Assembly: GCF_002197665.1 (NCBI RefSeq)
Contig: NZ_NBBJ01000006.1
Span: 124,001 to 188,000, forward strand
Direction of reading: 5' to 3'
Source: Sphingomonas mucosissima
GTDB taxonomy: Bacteria > Pseudomonadota > Alphaproteobacteria > Sphingomonadales > Sphingomonadaceae
Length of the DNA stretch: 64,000 nt
Shown here: positions 18,148 through 27,717 of the stretch, one piece after another
How positions within the stretch are numbered: position 1 is the stretch's first letter
How the letters are laid out: each line of letters starts with the position of its first letter
The notes under the pieces: model-generated
Told to the model about the DNA's origin: nothing
The model's database searches: none
What the model saw: the letters and a program-made list of their open reading frames with translations, nothing else
Translations under genes and position numbers: made by a program

Positions 18148-18762
18148 TTACTCGCCAGCAGCTTCCTCAGCCGCGTCGGTCGACGTGTCGCCCTCGGCCG
18201 ACTTCAGCGCCGACGGAGCAACAACGGTCGCGATGGTGAAGTCGCGATCGTCGATCGCCGACTGCGTGCCCTGCGGCAGCGTCACGGCGGAGATGTGGAG
18301 CGAGTCGCCCACGTCCAGGCCCTTGAGCGAGATGATGACTTCCGACGGGATTTCCGCCGCGTCGCACACCAGCTCCAGCTCGTGACGAACGATGTTCAGC
18401 ACGCCGCCCTTCTTCAGGCCGGGGGCCTCTTCCTCATCGGCGAACACCACCGGCACGGCAACGGTGACGGTCGCGTGCGCGGAAATCCGCAGGAAGTCGA
18501 CGTGAACCGGACGATCGGTGACCGGGTGGAAGTGCACGTCCTTGGGCAGGGTGCGCTCGCCGTTGATCATCACGACGGTGTTCATGAAGTGGCCCGTGCC
18601 CAATGCCTTCACAAGCTCCTTTTCCTCGAGATGGATCGAGGTGGGTTCCTTGTTCTGGCCGTAGATCACGGCGGGGACGCGGCCGTCACGACGCAGCGCC
18701 CGGGAGGCTCCCTTGCCAACCCGGTCACGCGTCTCGGCTGCGAGCGTCAACTGGTCGCTCAT
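18148..18762 (-). CDS. rplY: Ribosomal protein bL25 (Ctc form, long)
   Basis: A 204-residue bL25 of the long (CTC/TL5) type, which binds 5S rRNA. N-terminal bL25 domain (residues 1-95, [18 protein letters not shown]) and C-terminal beta domain (about 98-185), then an acidic Ala/Glu tail (AAEEAAGE). The ATG at 18762 is preceded by CGGAG in good position; the upstream open frame to 18819 is not supported. It heads the minus-strand run rplY-pth-proB-cerR-acp-spt. Confidence 0.96.
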   Translation of the reverse strand: MSDQLTLAAETRDRVGKGASRALRRDGRVPAVIYGQNKEPTSIHLEEKELVKALGTGHFMNTVVMINGERTLPKDVHFHPVTDRPVHVDFLRISAHATVTVAVPVVFADEEEAPGLKKGGVLNIVRHELELVCDAAEIPSEVIISLKGLDVGDSLHISAVTLPQGTQSAIDDRDFTIATVVAPSALKSAEGDTSTDAAEEAAGE

Positions 18763-18887
18763 CGATATTCTCCGAAACTCATGTGTGTCCTTCCGCGCCA
18801 CGCCTCCAGGGATGACCATGGCCGGAAGCGGGCGCGCATAGCGGGGGAGGGCGGGAAAGGCAATCCCGCCGCTTGCCGCTTGCCCGC

Positions 18888-19787
18888 TCAGTATTTCACC
18901 CGCACAGCCCTCAATCTATATTTGCCAAGGTGCGCCTGAACGCTCTGCGGCCCCGCCAAATGGCCGGCGCCGACAGCGATGAATACACGGCCCGGCGTGC
19001 GCATCCGCTCGGCGATCCACGCCGCCCATTTGGCGTTGCGATCCACCAGCAATGCCTTGCCCACCTCGGGCGAATCCTTCAGGCTTTCGTTCATCGTGGC
19101 GGCAAGGCCATCCGGGTTGCCCGTCGCCCAATCCTTCACCATCCGGTCCATCGTCTCGCCGGCCTTGGGCAGCTCCTCGACGGTGGAGTTGAGCAAGTCG
19201 AGCTGCGCCTTCTCCGACAGCGAGTCGAAGATCGACATCTGCCCTTCAAAGGTCTCCAGCCCCATGACCTGCTTCTTTTGCGCCTTGGCCGCCCGGGTGA
19301 GCACGCCCTCCGGCCCGTTTCCTGCGTCATAGCCAAGCTTTTGAACGGGCAGTACGGACAGGCTGATCGCGGCGAACCAAGGCTGCATTCGTTCGAATGA
19401 AGCGCGCGGGAGCTTGTTGTCCTCCAACGCTTTCACAAACGCCGCACGCTTGTCCTCGGGCAGCTTCTCCGTGAGCGGCGGGCCGGCTTTCGCAAAGGCT
19501 TTGGAGACAACCACCCTTTGCTGGGTCTCCTGATCGGGCTCCACCATTTCGAGCACCAAGGTGCCCGACCGATCAAACGCCTTCTTCACCGTCTCGTCGA
19601 ACCAGGAAAGCCCGGGCTTCAGGACGTGGATGGTCCCGAACAGATAGATCGTGGTGTCCTTGTCCTGCACCACCCACAATGCGGGATCGGCGTCCTGCTG
19701 CTGCACGGCAGGCGCGGGCTGGGCGCAGGCGGGCAGGGTGAAGGCGAGACCGACGGACGCGAACAGCGAGGTGAAGGGACGGAACAC
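18888..19787 (-). CDS. TraB/GumN family protein, secreted or lipoprotein
   Basis: A 299-residue protein of the TraB/GumN family (a fold related to EreA/Tiki metalloproteases). The conserved GTIHV motif near the start and the terminal [12 protein letters not shown] are present, with LEMVEPD between them. The leader ends in LPAC, a weak lipobox, so it is either a lipoprotein or exported. The frame opens with TTG at 19799, but the GGAAGG ribosome site directly abuts it, so I prefer the GTG at 19787. Substrate and role are unknown for the bacterial proteins. Confidence 0.8.
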   Translation of the reverse strand: MFRPFTSLFASVGLAFTLPACAQPAPAVQQQDADPALWVVQDKDTTIYLFGTIHVLKPGLSWFDETVKKAFDRSGTLVLEMVEPDQETQQRVVVSKAFAKAGPPLTEKLPEDKRAAFVKALEDNKLPRASFERMQPWFAAISLSVLPVQKLGYDAGNGPEGVLTRAAKAQKKQVMGLETFEGQMSIFDSLSEKAQLDLLNSTVEELPKAGETMDRMVKDWATGNPDGLAATMNESLKDSPEVGKALLVDRNAKWAAWIAERMRTPGRVFIAVGAGHLAGPQSVQAHLGKYRLRAVRVKY

Positions 19788-19875
19788 GTGTTTAAGCAAC
19801 CTTCCTGATCAGGGCAGGGCAAGCCTAGCGGGGCCCTTGCCTGTTGGCGAGCCATCCGCCATTGCCCGGCGCGCG

Positions 19876-20787
19876 ATGAACGCCACCTCAACAGACGCGC
19901 CATTGAGCTTCCAGGACATGATCCTGCGGCTCCATTCTTATTGGGGAGCGCGCGGTTGCGCCATTCTCCAGCCCTATGACATGCGCATGGGCGCGGGCAC
20001 CTTTCACCCGGCAACGACGCTGCGTGCCCTGGGCCCGGATCCGTGGAACGCCGCCTTCGTCCAGCCCAGCCGCCGCCCGACCGACGGCCGCTATGGCGAG
20101 AACCCGAACCGGCTGCAGCATTATTACCAATATCAGGTGATCCTGAAGCCCAGCCCGCCTGACCTCCAGGAACTGTATCTCGGCAGCCTCGCCGCGATCG
20201 GCATCGATTTCACCCGCCACGACATCCGCTTCGTCGAGGATGACTGGGAAAGCCCCACGTTGGGCGCCTGGGGCCTCGGCTGGGAAGTGTGGTGCGACGG
20301 GATGGAGGTGACGCAGTTCACCTATTTCCAGCAGATGGGCGGCTTTGATTGCAAGCCGGTCGCGGGTGAGCTCACTTACGGGCTCGAACGGCTGGCGATG
20401 TACATCCAGAACGTCGACAATGTGTACGACCTGCGGTTCAACGACGCGGGCGTTTCCTATGGCGACGTGTTCCTCGAAAACGAGCGGCAGATGTCGACCT
20501 GGAACTTCGAGGTCGCCGATACCGACACGCTGTTCGACCTGTTCCGCAAGGCGGCGGCCGAGTGCGAGAATTGCCTCGCCGCGAAGCTGCCGATCCCTGC
20601 CTATGAGCAGGCGATCGAGGCAAGCCACATCTTCAACCTGCTGAACGCGCGCGGCGTCATCTCCGTCGCCGAGCGTCAGGCTTATATCGGCCGCGTCCGC
20701 GATCTCGCGAAGGGTGCCTGCACGGCGTATATGGAAAAGAATGCCGAGGGCTGGAAAGCCCGCTTCGCGAACTGGAGCGCGGCATGA
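19876..20787 (+). CDS. glyQ: Glycyl-tRNA synthetase alpha subunit
   Basis: A 303-residue class II tRNA synthetase subunit that carries the aminoacylation site of the alpha2beta2 glycine enzyme. Recognisable blocks: [13 protein letters not shown] near the N-terminus, [32 protein letters not shown], and YGLERLAMY. The ATG at 19876 matches the family start; the upstream frame to 19651 overlaps the divergent TraB gene. Its stop overlaps the glyS ATG as ATGA, giving translational coupling for equal subunit supply. Confidence 0.97.
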   Translation: MNATSTDAPLSFQDMILRLHSYWGARGCAILQPYDMRMGAGTFHPATTLRALGPDPWNAAFVQPSRRPTDGRYGENPNRLQHYYQYQVILKPSPPDLQELYLGSLAAIGIDFTRHDIRFVEDDWESPTLGAWGLGWEVWCDGMEVTQFTYFQQMGGFDCKPVAGELTYGLERLAMYIQNVDNVYDLRFNDAGVSYGDVFLENERQMSTWNFEVADTDTLFDLFRKAAAECENCLAAKLPIPAYEQAIEASHIFNLLNARGVISVAERQAYIGRVRDLAKGACTAYMEKNAEGWKARFANWSAA

Positions 20788-23081
20788 CCGACTTTCTTCT
20801 CGAACTGCGCTCGGAGGAAATCCCGGCGCGCATGCAGGACAAGGCGCGCGAGGATCTCGCCCGCCTGTTCGCCGCTGAACTGGACAAGGCCGGGCTGAAG
20901 GCCGCCGAAATCGTCACCTACGCAACGCCGCGGCGCCTGGCGCTGATCGCGCGCGATCTGCCCGCGCAGACGCAGGCGGTGAGCGAGGAGCTGAAGGGCC
21001 CGCCCGCCGACGCCCCCGATGCTGCGGTCGAAGGCTTCCTGCGCAAGGCGGGCCTGACGCGCGACGCGCTCGAGACCCGCGAGGTGAAGGGCCGCGCAAC
21101 CTTGTTCGCGGTGATCGACAAGCCGGGCCGCGCCACCGCCGAGGTGCTGGCTGAGGCGATCCCGGCGATCATCCGCGCCTTTCCCTGGCCCAAGTCGATG
21201 CGCTGGGGCGATGCCTCGATCTCCACCGAAAGTCCGCGCTGGGTCCGCCCGCTGCAAGGCATCATCGCGCTATTCGGCGACGATGTGGTGCCGTGCGCCG
21301 TCGCTGGCGTGGAAAGCGGCGCGGCGACGGTCGGCCACCGCTTCCACCACCCGGGCGTCATCACCATCGGTAGCGCATCCGACTATGTCGAGAAGCTGCG
21401 CGCCTGCCACGTCATCGTTGACCAGAACGAACGCCGCGCGACCATCGCGCTCGGCGCGAAGCTCGCCGCGAACATGGCTGGCCTCACGCTGATCGAGGAC
21501 GAGGGGCTGGTCAGCGAGAACGCCGGCCTCACCGAATGGCCGGTGCCGCTGCTCGGCCGCTTCGACGAGGCGTTCCTCGACGTGCCGCCCGAGGTGATCC
21601 AGCTCACCGCGCGCGTGAACCAGAAGTATTTCGTCTGCCGCGATGCCGGCGGAAAGCTCGCCAACGCCTTCATCTGCACCGCGAACATCGACGCGGCGGA
21701 CGGCGGCGAGCGGATCGTGGAGGGTAACCGCAAGGTGCTCGCCGCCCGCCTCTCCGACGCGCGCTTCTTCTACGAGACGGACCTCAAGGTCTTGCTCGCC
21801 GATCAGGCGAAGAAGCTCGAAAAGATCGTCTTCCACGAAAAGCTCGGCACCGTCGCCGACAAGGTCGACCGCGTGGCGAAGCTCGCCCGCTGGCTGGCCG
21901 AGGAAGGCATCGTCAAGGGCGCCGACCCCGACCTCGCCGAACGCGCCGCGCGTCTCGCGAAGGCCGATCTCGTCACCGGGATGGTCGGCGAATTCCCCGA
22001 GCTCCAGGGCCTGATGGGCGGCTATTACGCCGCTGCGCAGGGCGAGGCGGCGCAAGTCGCCGAGGCAATCCGCGATCACTACAAGCCGGTAGGGCAGGGC
22101 GACGACGTGCCGACTGCGCCGGTGACGGTGGCCGTCTCGCTGGCGGATAAGCTGGACACGCTGTTTTCGTTCTTTGCTTGGGGCTTGCTCCCAACAGGCT
22201 CTAAAGACCCATTTGCTCTTCGCCGAGCAGCTCTTGGCGTTATCCAGGTTCTGGAAAGAACCGGGTCGCGACTACCGTTCAAAGCGGCGCTTGAACTCCA
22301 CGGTTGGCAAGCTGTCTATCAGCGCGTCTTCGATGATCATGCATATCAGCAAGACTTTTTGCATCACTATTTCTCGTCGGAGCAGCTTGAGGAGGAGCGC
22401 TTCAGCGATTGGTTCGAACGTTCCGAAGACGGCTTATGGACCTTCGCTCGATCAGAAGCCGGAGGACGGCTTAGCCAAATTTTGCTCGACTTCTTCGCCG
22501 ATCGCCTCAAGGTTCAACAGCGCGAAGCCGGCGTCCGCCACGATCTGATCGACGCGGTGTTCGCGCTCGGCGGCGAGGACGATCTCGTCCGCCTGCTCGC
22601 CCGCGTGAAGGCGCTGCAATCGTTCGTCGGCACCGAAGACGGCGCTAATCTGCTCGCCGGATACAAGCGCGCGGCGAACATCCTGAAGAAGGAAGGGTAC
22701 GACACGTCGGCCACGTCCGTCATCCCCGCGCAGGCGGGGATACACGGCGCCGCGAGCGCAGGTGGAGAGATGGGCTCCGGCCCGCGCGGAAATGACGATG
22801 CCGTGGATGAGCCCACCGCCTATGATCCCGATCTCGCCGAGGCCGCACTGGTCGGCGCGCTAGACGTGGCCGAACCGGCGGCCCGGGAAGCGATCGCGCG
22901 GCAGGATTTCGAAGCCGCAATGGCCGCGCTCGCCAGCCTGCGCGCGCCGATCGACTCGTTCTTCGACCAAGTTACCGTAAACGATGCCGATCCTGACAAG
23001 CGCGCTGGCCGCCTGGCCCTGCTCGCGCGCGTCCGGGCCGCCGTTCACGGTGTCGCCGATTTCTCTCGTATCGAGGGATAA
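20784..23081 (+). CDS. glyS: Glycyl-tRNA synthetase beta subunit, mosaic and with an in-frame repeat insertion
   Basis: A 765-residue beta subunit that binds and positions tRNA-Gly. The N-terminal and HD-like core ([48 protein letters not shown]) and the C-terminal anticodon-binding part ([23 protein letters not shown]) are intact. It is longer than the roughly 690 residues of E. coli GlyS. Two anomalies explain this: a stretch (residues about 459-572) with codon use unlike the rest, and residues about 645-671, which are a translated palindromic repeat reading [11 protein letters not shown]. Since the frame is kept throughout and the gene is essential, it is probably functional. Start ATG overlaps glyQ. 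Confidence 0.93.
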   Translation: MTDFLLELRSEEIPARMQDKAREDLARLFAAELDKAGLKAAEIVTYATPRRLALIARDLPAQTQAVSEELKGPPADAPDAAVEGFLRKAGLTRDALETREVKGRATLFAVIDKPGRATAEVLAEAIPAIIRAFPWPKSMRWGDASISTESPRWVRPLQGIIALFGDDVVPCAVAGVESGAATVGHRFHHPGVITIGSASDYVEKLRACHVIVDQNERRATIALGAKLAANMAGLTLIEDEGLVSENAGLTEWPVPLLGRFDEAFLDVPPEVIQLTARVNQKYFVCRDAGGKLANAFICTANIDAADGGERIVEGNRKVLAARLSDARFFYETDLKVLLADQAKKLEKIVFHEKLGTVADKVDRVAKLARWLAEEGIVKGADPDLAERAARLAKADLVTGMVGEFPELQGLMGGYYAAAQGEAAQVAEAIRDHYKPVGQGDDVPTAPVTVAVSLADKLDTLFSFFAWGLLPTGSKDPFALRRAALGVIQVLERTGSRLPFKAALELHGWQAVYQRVFDDHAYQQDFLHHYFSSEQLEEERFSDWFERSEDGLWTFARSEAGGRLSQILLDFFADRLKVQQREAGVRHDLIDAVFALGGEDDLVRLLARVKALQSFVGTEDGANLLAGYKRAANILKKEGYDTSATSVIPAQAGIHGAASAGGEMGSGPRGNDDAVDEPTAYDPDLAEAALVGALDVAEPAAREAIARQDFEAAMAALASLRAPIDSFFDQVTVNDADPDKRAGRLALLARVRAAVHGVADFSRIEG
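22160..22500 (+). other. Atypical-composition patch inside glyS
   Basis: Within glyS, roughly these bases carry codons that are rare elsewhere in the gene (AAA, AGA, CTA, TTA, ACA, CCA, ATT, GGA, CTT, GCT), while flanking sequence uses GCC, CTC, GAG and CGC almost throughout. The encoded segment from after PTGSKDP to LLDFFADRL also contains an unusually long variable insert. This looks like a recombined segment from a lower-GC source; the boundaries are estimates by eye. Confidence 0.6.
22718..22797. repeat. Palindromic repeat inserted in frame in glyS
   Basis: The element begins CGTCATCCCCGC and ends AATGACG, so its ends are inverted (CGTCAT 22718-22723, ATGACG 22792-22797). It contains a perfect internal hairpin, CCCCGC-GCAG-GCGGGG (22724-22739). 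The translated peptide VIPAQAGI is the well-known hallmark of this kind of interspersed palindrome in many bacteria. It normally lies between genes; here it is read through. It resembles the repeat at 42496-42599 in overall design. Confidence 0.75.
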
Positions 23082-23183
23082 GCGGGTAAACGGTTACATC
23101 TACAAAGGCGCTGGTTTGCACTTGCAATCCGGCGTCCGGCCGTGTGTTGCGGCGCAATAACGAGTTTCAGGAGGCGATAACCC

Positions 23184-25877
23184 ATGGCAACCGCGGCGAA
23201 GACCCAGGCGGACGAACGGTACGTCTACCGATTTGGCGGCGGCGTTTCCGACGGCGGGAGCGGGGACAAGAACCTCCTGGGCGGCAAGGGCGCCAATCTT
23301 GCCGAGATGGCCTCGATCGGCCTGCCGGTGCCGCCGGGCTTCACCATCAGCACTGCCATGTGCACGCGCTATTACGAGGAGGGCGAAACCTTCCCCGAAA
23401 GCGTACGCGGCGAAGTGGCGGCCGGGATCGTGCATATCGAAGGGATCACCGGCAAGAAGTTCGGCGACGCCTCCGACCCGCTGCTGGTTTCGGTCCGCTC
23501 GGGCGCACGCGTCTCGATGCCCGGGATGATGGACACCGTCCTGAACCTCGGCCTGAACGACGAAACCGTTGAGGGTCTCGCCAGCGCCAGCGGCGACGAG
23601 CGCTTTGCTTGGGACAGCTATCGCCGCTTCATTCAGATGTATTCGGACGTGGTGCTCGGCCTTGATCACGGCGCGTTCGAAGAGGCGCTTGAAGTCGCCA
23701 AGGAAGACAAGGGCTTCACGCTCGACACCGAGCTTTCCGCCGCAGACCTGAAGGCGCTGGTCGCCGAGTTCAAAAGCCTGGTGGAGGAGCAGCAGGGCGC
23801 GCCGTTCCCGCAGGACGTGCACGACCAGCTGTGGGGCGCCGTCGGCGCGGTGTTCGGCTCGTGGCAGTCGGATCGCGCCAAGGTGTACCGCCGCCTGAAC
23901 GACATTCCGGGCAGCTGGGGCACCGCGGTCAACGTGCAGGCAATGGTGTTCGGCAACATGGGCGACACGTCCGCGACGGGCGTCGCCTTCACGCGCGATC
24001 CTTCGACCGGGCACAACGCTTATTACGGCGAGTTCCTGATCAACGCGCAGGGCGAGGACGTCGTCGCTGGCATCCGCACGCCGCAATATCTCACCAAGGC
24101 CGCGCGCGAAGACGCAGGCGCCAAGCCGCTCAGCATGGAAGAAGCGCTGCCGGAGGCGTACACCGAGCTCGCTGCCGTGTTCGACCGTCTGGAACGTCAC
24201 TATCGTGACATGCAGGACATCGAGTTCACGGTGCAGCAGGGCAAGCTCTGGATGCTCCAGACTCGCTCGGGCAAGCGCACCGCCAAAGCGGCCCTGAAGA
24301 TCGCGGTCGACATGGCGGCCGAGGGCCTCATCACCCGCGACGAGGCGATCCTGCGCGTCGATCCGCAGGCGCTCGATCAGCTGCTTCACCCGACGCTTGA
24401 TCCCTCGGCCGCGCGCGACGTGCTGACCAAGGGGCTTCCCGCGTCGCCGGGGGCGGCATCCGGCGCGGCGGTGTTCGACGCCGATACGGCGGAGAAATGG
24501 GCGGCGGATGGCAAGGCGGTGATCCTCCTGCGTACCGAAACCTCGCCCGAAGACATTCACGGCATGCACGCCGCAAAGGGCATCCTCACCGCGCGCGGTG
24601 GCATGACCAGCCACGCCGCAGTGGTGGCACGCGGCATGGGCCGCCCCTGCGTGTCGGGCGCCGGCGCGCTCTCGATCGACAACAAGGCGAAGACCGCCCG
24701 CGTCGGCGGCCGCGAGGTGAAGGAGGGTGACCTCCTGACCATCGACGGCGCCACCGGTGAGGTGATGGCCGGCGAAGTGGCGACGATCCAGCCGGAGCTG
24801 GCGGGTGATTTTGGAACGCTGATGGTGTGGGCGGACGAGGTTCGTCGCCTGAAGGTGCGTGCCAACGCCGAAACGCCGCTCGATTGCCGCACCGCGCGTG
24901 ACTTCGGTGCCGAGGGCGTTGGCCTGTGCCGGACCGAGCATATGTTCTTCGAGGCGGATCGGATCACCGCGGTGCGCCAGATGATCCTCGCCGAGGATGA
25001 GGCCGGGCGCCGCGCCGCGCTGGAGAAGCTGCTGCCTGAGCAGCGCAGCGACTTCCAGGCGATCTTCGAGGTGATGGCTGGCCTGCCGGTTACGGTGCGC
25101 CTGCTCGACCCGCCACTTCATGAATTCCTGCCGCACGAAGAGGCCGAGTTTGCCGAGGTCGCGACCGCGGCGGGCGTCGACGTCGACACGCTGAAGCGCC
25201 GCGCCGGCGAGCTGCATGAGTTCAACCCGATGCTTGGTCACCGCGGTTGCCGCTTGGGCGTGACGTACCCCGAGATCTACGAGGTTCAGGCCCGTGCGAT
25301 CTTCGAAGCGGCGCTCGATGTTGCGGAAAAGTCCGGTGAGGCACCGATCCCCGAGATCATGATCCCGCTGGTCGCCACCAAGCGCGAGCTGGAGCTGATG
25401 AAGGCTGTCGTTGATCGCACTGCCAAGGCCGTGTTCGACGAGCGCGGGAAGACTGTCGAATATCTCGTGGGCACGATGATCGAGCTGCCGCGCGCGGCGC
25501 TGCGCGCTGGCGAGATCGCCGAAGCGGGTGAGTTCTTCTCCTTCGGCACCAACGATCTGACGCAGACGACGCTTGGCGTCAGCCGCGACGATGCCGGCCG
25601 CTTCCTCGGCTCCTATGTGGAGCAGGGCATCTACGCTAAGGACCCGTTCGTCAGCATCGACGTCGAGGGTGTCGGCGAGTTGATCCGCCTGGCAGCGGAG
25701 CGTGGTCGGGCAACCCGGCCAGACATCAAGCTTGGCATCTGCGGCGAGCATGGCGGCGATCCGGCGTCGATCGCCTTCTGCGAAAGCGTCGGCCTCGATT
25801 ACGTGTCGGCCTCGCCCTATCGTGTGCCAATCGCGCGCCTTGCGGCGGCGCAGGCTGCGCTGAAGGCGCGCGGCTGA
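23184..25877 (+). CDS. ppdK: Pyruvate, phosphate dikinase
   Basis: An 897-residue enzyme that interconverts pyruvate, ATP and phosphate with PEP, AMP and pyrophosphate. Domains in order: N-terminal ATP-grasp (GGKGANLAEMASIGLPVPPGF, SVRSGARVSMPGMMD, FTRDPSTG), the swivelling phosphohistidine domain with catalytic His in GGMTSHAAVVARG, and the C-terminal PEP/pyruvate TIM barrel (GVGLCRTEHMF, NPMLGHRGCR, GTNDLTQTTLG, CGEHGGDP). Length is normal. It provides gluconeogenic PEP. It begins 102 bases after glyS with ribosome site CAGGAGG. A long antisense open frame over this gene is a composition artefact. Confidence 0.97.
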   Translation: MATAAKTQADERYVYRFGGGVSDGGSGDKNLLGGKGANLAEMASIGLPVPPGFTISTAMCTRYYEEGETFPESVRGEVAAGIVHIEGITGKKFGDASDPLLVSVRSGARVSMPGMMDTVLNLGLNDETVEGLASASGDERFAWDSYRRFIQMYSDVVLGLDHGAFEEALEVAKEDKGFTLDTELSAADLKALVAEFKSLVEEQQGAPFPQDVHDQLWGAVGAVFGSWQSDRAKVYRRLNDIPGSWGTAVNVQAMVFGNMGDTSATGVAFTRDPSTGHNAYYGEFLINAQGEDVVAGIRTPQYLTKAAREDAGAKPLSMEEALPEAYTELAAVFDRLERHYRDMQDIEFTVQQGKLWMLQTRSGKRTAKAALKIAVDMAAEGLITRDEAILRVDPQALDQLLHPTLDPSAARDVLTKGLPASPGAASGAAVFDADTAEKWAADGKAVILLRTETSPEDIHGMHAAKGILTARGGMTSHAAVVARGMGRPCVSGAGALSIDNKAKTARVGGREVKEGDLLTIDGATGEVMAGEVATIQPELAGDFGTLMVWADEVRRLKVRANAETPLDCRTARDFGAEGVGLCRTEHMFFEADRITAVRQMILAEDEAGRRAALEKLLPEQRSDFQAIFEVMAGLPVTVRLLDPPLHEFLPHEEAEFAEVATAAGVDVDTLKRRAGELHEFNPMLGHRGCRLGVTYPEIYEVQARAIFEAALDVAEKSGEAPIPEIMIPLVATKRELELMKAVVDRTAKAVFDERGKTVEYLVGTMIELPRAALRAGEIAEAGEFFSFGTNDLTQTTLGVSRDDAGRFLGSYVEQGIYAKDPFVSIDVEGVGELIRLAAERGRATRPDIKLGICGEHGGDPASIAFCESVGLDYVSASPYRVPIARLAAAQAALKARG

Positions 25878-26279
25878 TAGCGAGCAGATAGCTGGCCGGG
25901 GTGGGCGTCGTGCAAGGCGTCAACCCCGCTCAGCTGTTTTGCTGCCGCTGGTCGTGGCAGGAAAGCCAACGCTACCAAGTCGGGCAAAAGCAGCCTTGAA
26001 AGCAAGACTTGGCCGGGTGATGCCGCGCTGTGATCCCGGCGCTTACCACGGTTTTCGGCGAGATCGCATTAGAGGCATCGCTCCGCGGCGCCCCGCGCCC
26101 GCGAGGCGCTTGTCCGACCATAGCCGGTTCGCTCGTCGGCTTCACGCCGAGCCGCATTCAGCGACGCGGCGATGATCTAGCTGATCCGAAGATCGCTCGG
26201 CTTGAATACAGCTAGTTGCGACAAAGCGGCGGTCGTTCGTCAACGGCACACCAGCGGCTGAGATAGTACCACCGTCAGA
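25878..26279. other. Intergenic stretch without recognised gene
   Basis: Convergent gap between ppdK and the small coiled-coil membrane protein gene. Short open frames here have no recognisable features or ribosome sites. No tRNA, clear terminator or repeat was seen. Confidence 0.5.
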
Positions 26280-26645
26280 TCAGCCGTTCGTGCCAACCCT
26301 GTTCGTCCAGTCGAACCAGCGCGGCCGCATAGAGCCCGCCGGCCTCGCTGCGCTTTGCGCCAGCGGCGCTCGCGTCGTCGTCATTGGCGCATTGGTCGCT
26401 GTTGTGGCCACCACGGGTGTCGCCTGGGTCAGCCGCGCATTCTCGCGCTCCAGTTCTGCGACGCGTGCCTCGCGTTCCGCCAGTCTCGCGTCCAGGTCCT
26501 TGCGGGTGCGGCCATGCACATCCCGCTCCTCAGCATAGCGCTGCTTCCATTTGCGGCCGCCAGGATGACTGGCCAATCCAAGCAGCCACCCGGCGATCAG
26601 GGCAACGGCGAGCGCCATCCATTGTGTCGGCGTCGTGAAGAGCAT
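26280..26645 (-). CDS. Small membrane-anchored coiled-coil protein, unknown function
   Basis: A 121-residue protein with one N-terminal transmembrane helix (about residues 9-25, WMALAVALIAGWLLGLA), a charged coiled coil (about 33-70, rich in Glu/Arg, DARLAEREARVAELERE), and a low-complexity Thr/Ala/Pro tail. The design recalls YhcB-type proteins, but I do not see enough to name it so. The ATG at 26645 has an excellent ribosome site (AGGAGG). It is 67 bases after tadC on the same strand and could be the last gene of the Tad transcript. The longer open frame to 26765 overlaps tadC and is rejected. Confidence 0.7.
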   Translation of the reverse strand: MLFTTPTQWMALAVALIAGWLLGLASHPGGRKWKQRYAEERDVHGRTRKDLDARLAEREARVAELERENARLTQATPVVATTATNAPMTTTRAPLAQSAARPAGSMRPRWFDWTNRVGTNG

Positions 26646-26712
26646 CGCGTTCCTCCTGTTACGCAGGTCAAACGATGGTTCACGATCCGCGTTCCGCCCG
26701 CGGCTCGCCGCG

Positions 26713-27717
26713 TCAGAACTTGCCGCCAATGAAGGAGTCGCTGATCGAGCAGGCGGCAGGCCCAAGGATCACAACGAACAGCACCGGGAGGATGAAGAGG
26801 ATCAGCGGCACCGTCATAATCGCGGGCAGACGCGCGGCCTTCTCCTCGGCCCGCATCATGCGCTCGTTGCGGAACTCGCCCGACAGGACGCGAAGCGCGC
26901 TGGCGAGCGGCGTTCCATATTTCTCGGTCTGCACCATCGTGGTGACAATGCCCTTCACCTCTTCCAAGGCCACCCGGTTCGCCAGGTTCTCGAAGGCGAG
27001 GCGCCGGTCCGTGAGGAAGCCGAGCTCGATCGCGGTCAGCGCGAACTCGTCGCCGAGTTCGGGATAAGCCTTGCCAAGCTCCTTCGCCACCCGGTGAAAA
27101 GCCGCGTCCACGGTCAGGCCTGCCTCCGCGCAGATCACCAGCAGATCCAGCGCATCCGGCAAGCCTTTGCGAATGGCATCGGATCGCTTGGTGATCTGGT
27201 TCTTGAGGTAAATGTCTGGCGCCTTGTAGCTCAGGATAAAGGCGCCGGCGACGACGAGATAACGCTTCAACGGAGACCAATGCGCGAAATTGTCGGTTCC
27301 ATAGACCAGGAACAGCATGAAGCCACCGATGATGATCGGTAGCATCATTCGGCCGAAAATAACTCCGACCGCCCATTCTTTCTTGCGGATGCCGGCCTGC
27401 AACAGCTTTGTCTGTGCTTCTTTCAGCTGGCTGTCCTGGAGAACCTTCAAGGACTCCAGAAACTGGCGAATGCGGTCCGCATTCTCGCTCTTCTGGACGA
27501 GCTTGGCGCGTCGCTTGCTGGTTGAGGCGGTGATGCCGGCTTTCAGCTGCTCGCGCCGTTCGTTCAGTGCCTTGACCCGCTTGGTCATCGGATCGCGAAC
27601 GCTGAGGGCGGCGTAGATGGCGACGAACACCGCCATTGCCGCAACGGCAGCAAGGATCGTCGCTACCCAGATCACGTCTACGCCAAGGAGCGTGGGGCCC
27701 TGTGTCGGTTCCATCAT
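26713..27717 (-). CDS. tadC: TadC, Tad pilus inner-membrane platform protein
   Basis: A 334-residue membrane protein with a GspF/T2SSF domain (about 160-310; KGLPDALDLLVICAEAGLTVDAA is the family core in pieces) and hydrophobic segments near 16-38, 118-160 and 295-325. TadB and TadC form the platform that the motor ATPase acts on to extend Flp pili. It starts at the ATG at 27717, sharing one base with the tadB stop (TGATG), so they are coupled. Complete. Confidence 0.92.
   Translation of the reverse strand: MMEPTQGPTLLGVDVIWVATILAAVAAMAVFVAIYAALSVRDPMTKRVKALNERREQLKAGITASTSKRRAKLVQKSENADRIRQFLESLKVLQDSQLKEAQTKLLQAGIRKKEWAVGVIFGRMMLPIIIGGFMLFLVYGTDNFAHWSPLKRYLVVAGAFILSYKAPDIYLKNQITKRSDAIRKGLPDALDLLVICAEAGLTVDAAFHRVAKELGKAYPELGDEFALTAIELGFLTDRRLAFENLANRVALEEVKGIVTTMVQTEKYGTPLASALRVLSGEFRNERMMRAEEKAARLPAIMTVPLILFILPVLFVVILGPAACSISDSFIGGKF

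Noticed and set aside
22718..22797. glyS repeat as part of a CRISPR array or IS end
   Set aside because: Single copy at this place, no spacer-repeat periodicity, no transposase; it fits an interspersed palindrome.
23100..25751. 883-codon open frame on the minus strand opposite ppdK
   Set aside because: Its sequence (many His, Arg and Asp, no motif) mirrors the GC-biased third positions of ppdK, whose catalytic motifs are all present on the plus strand.
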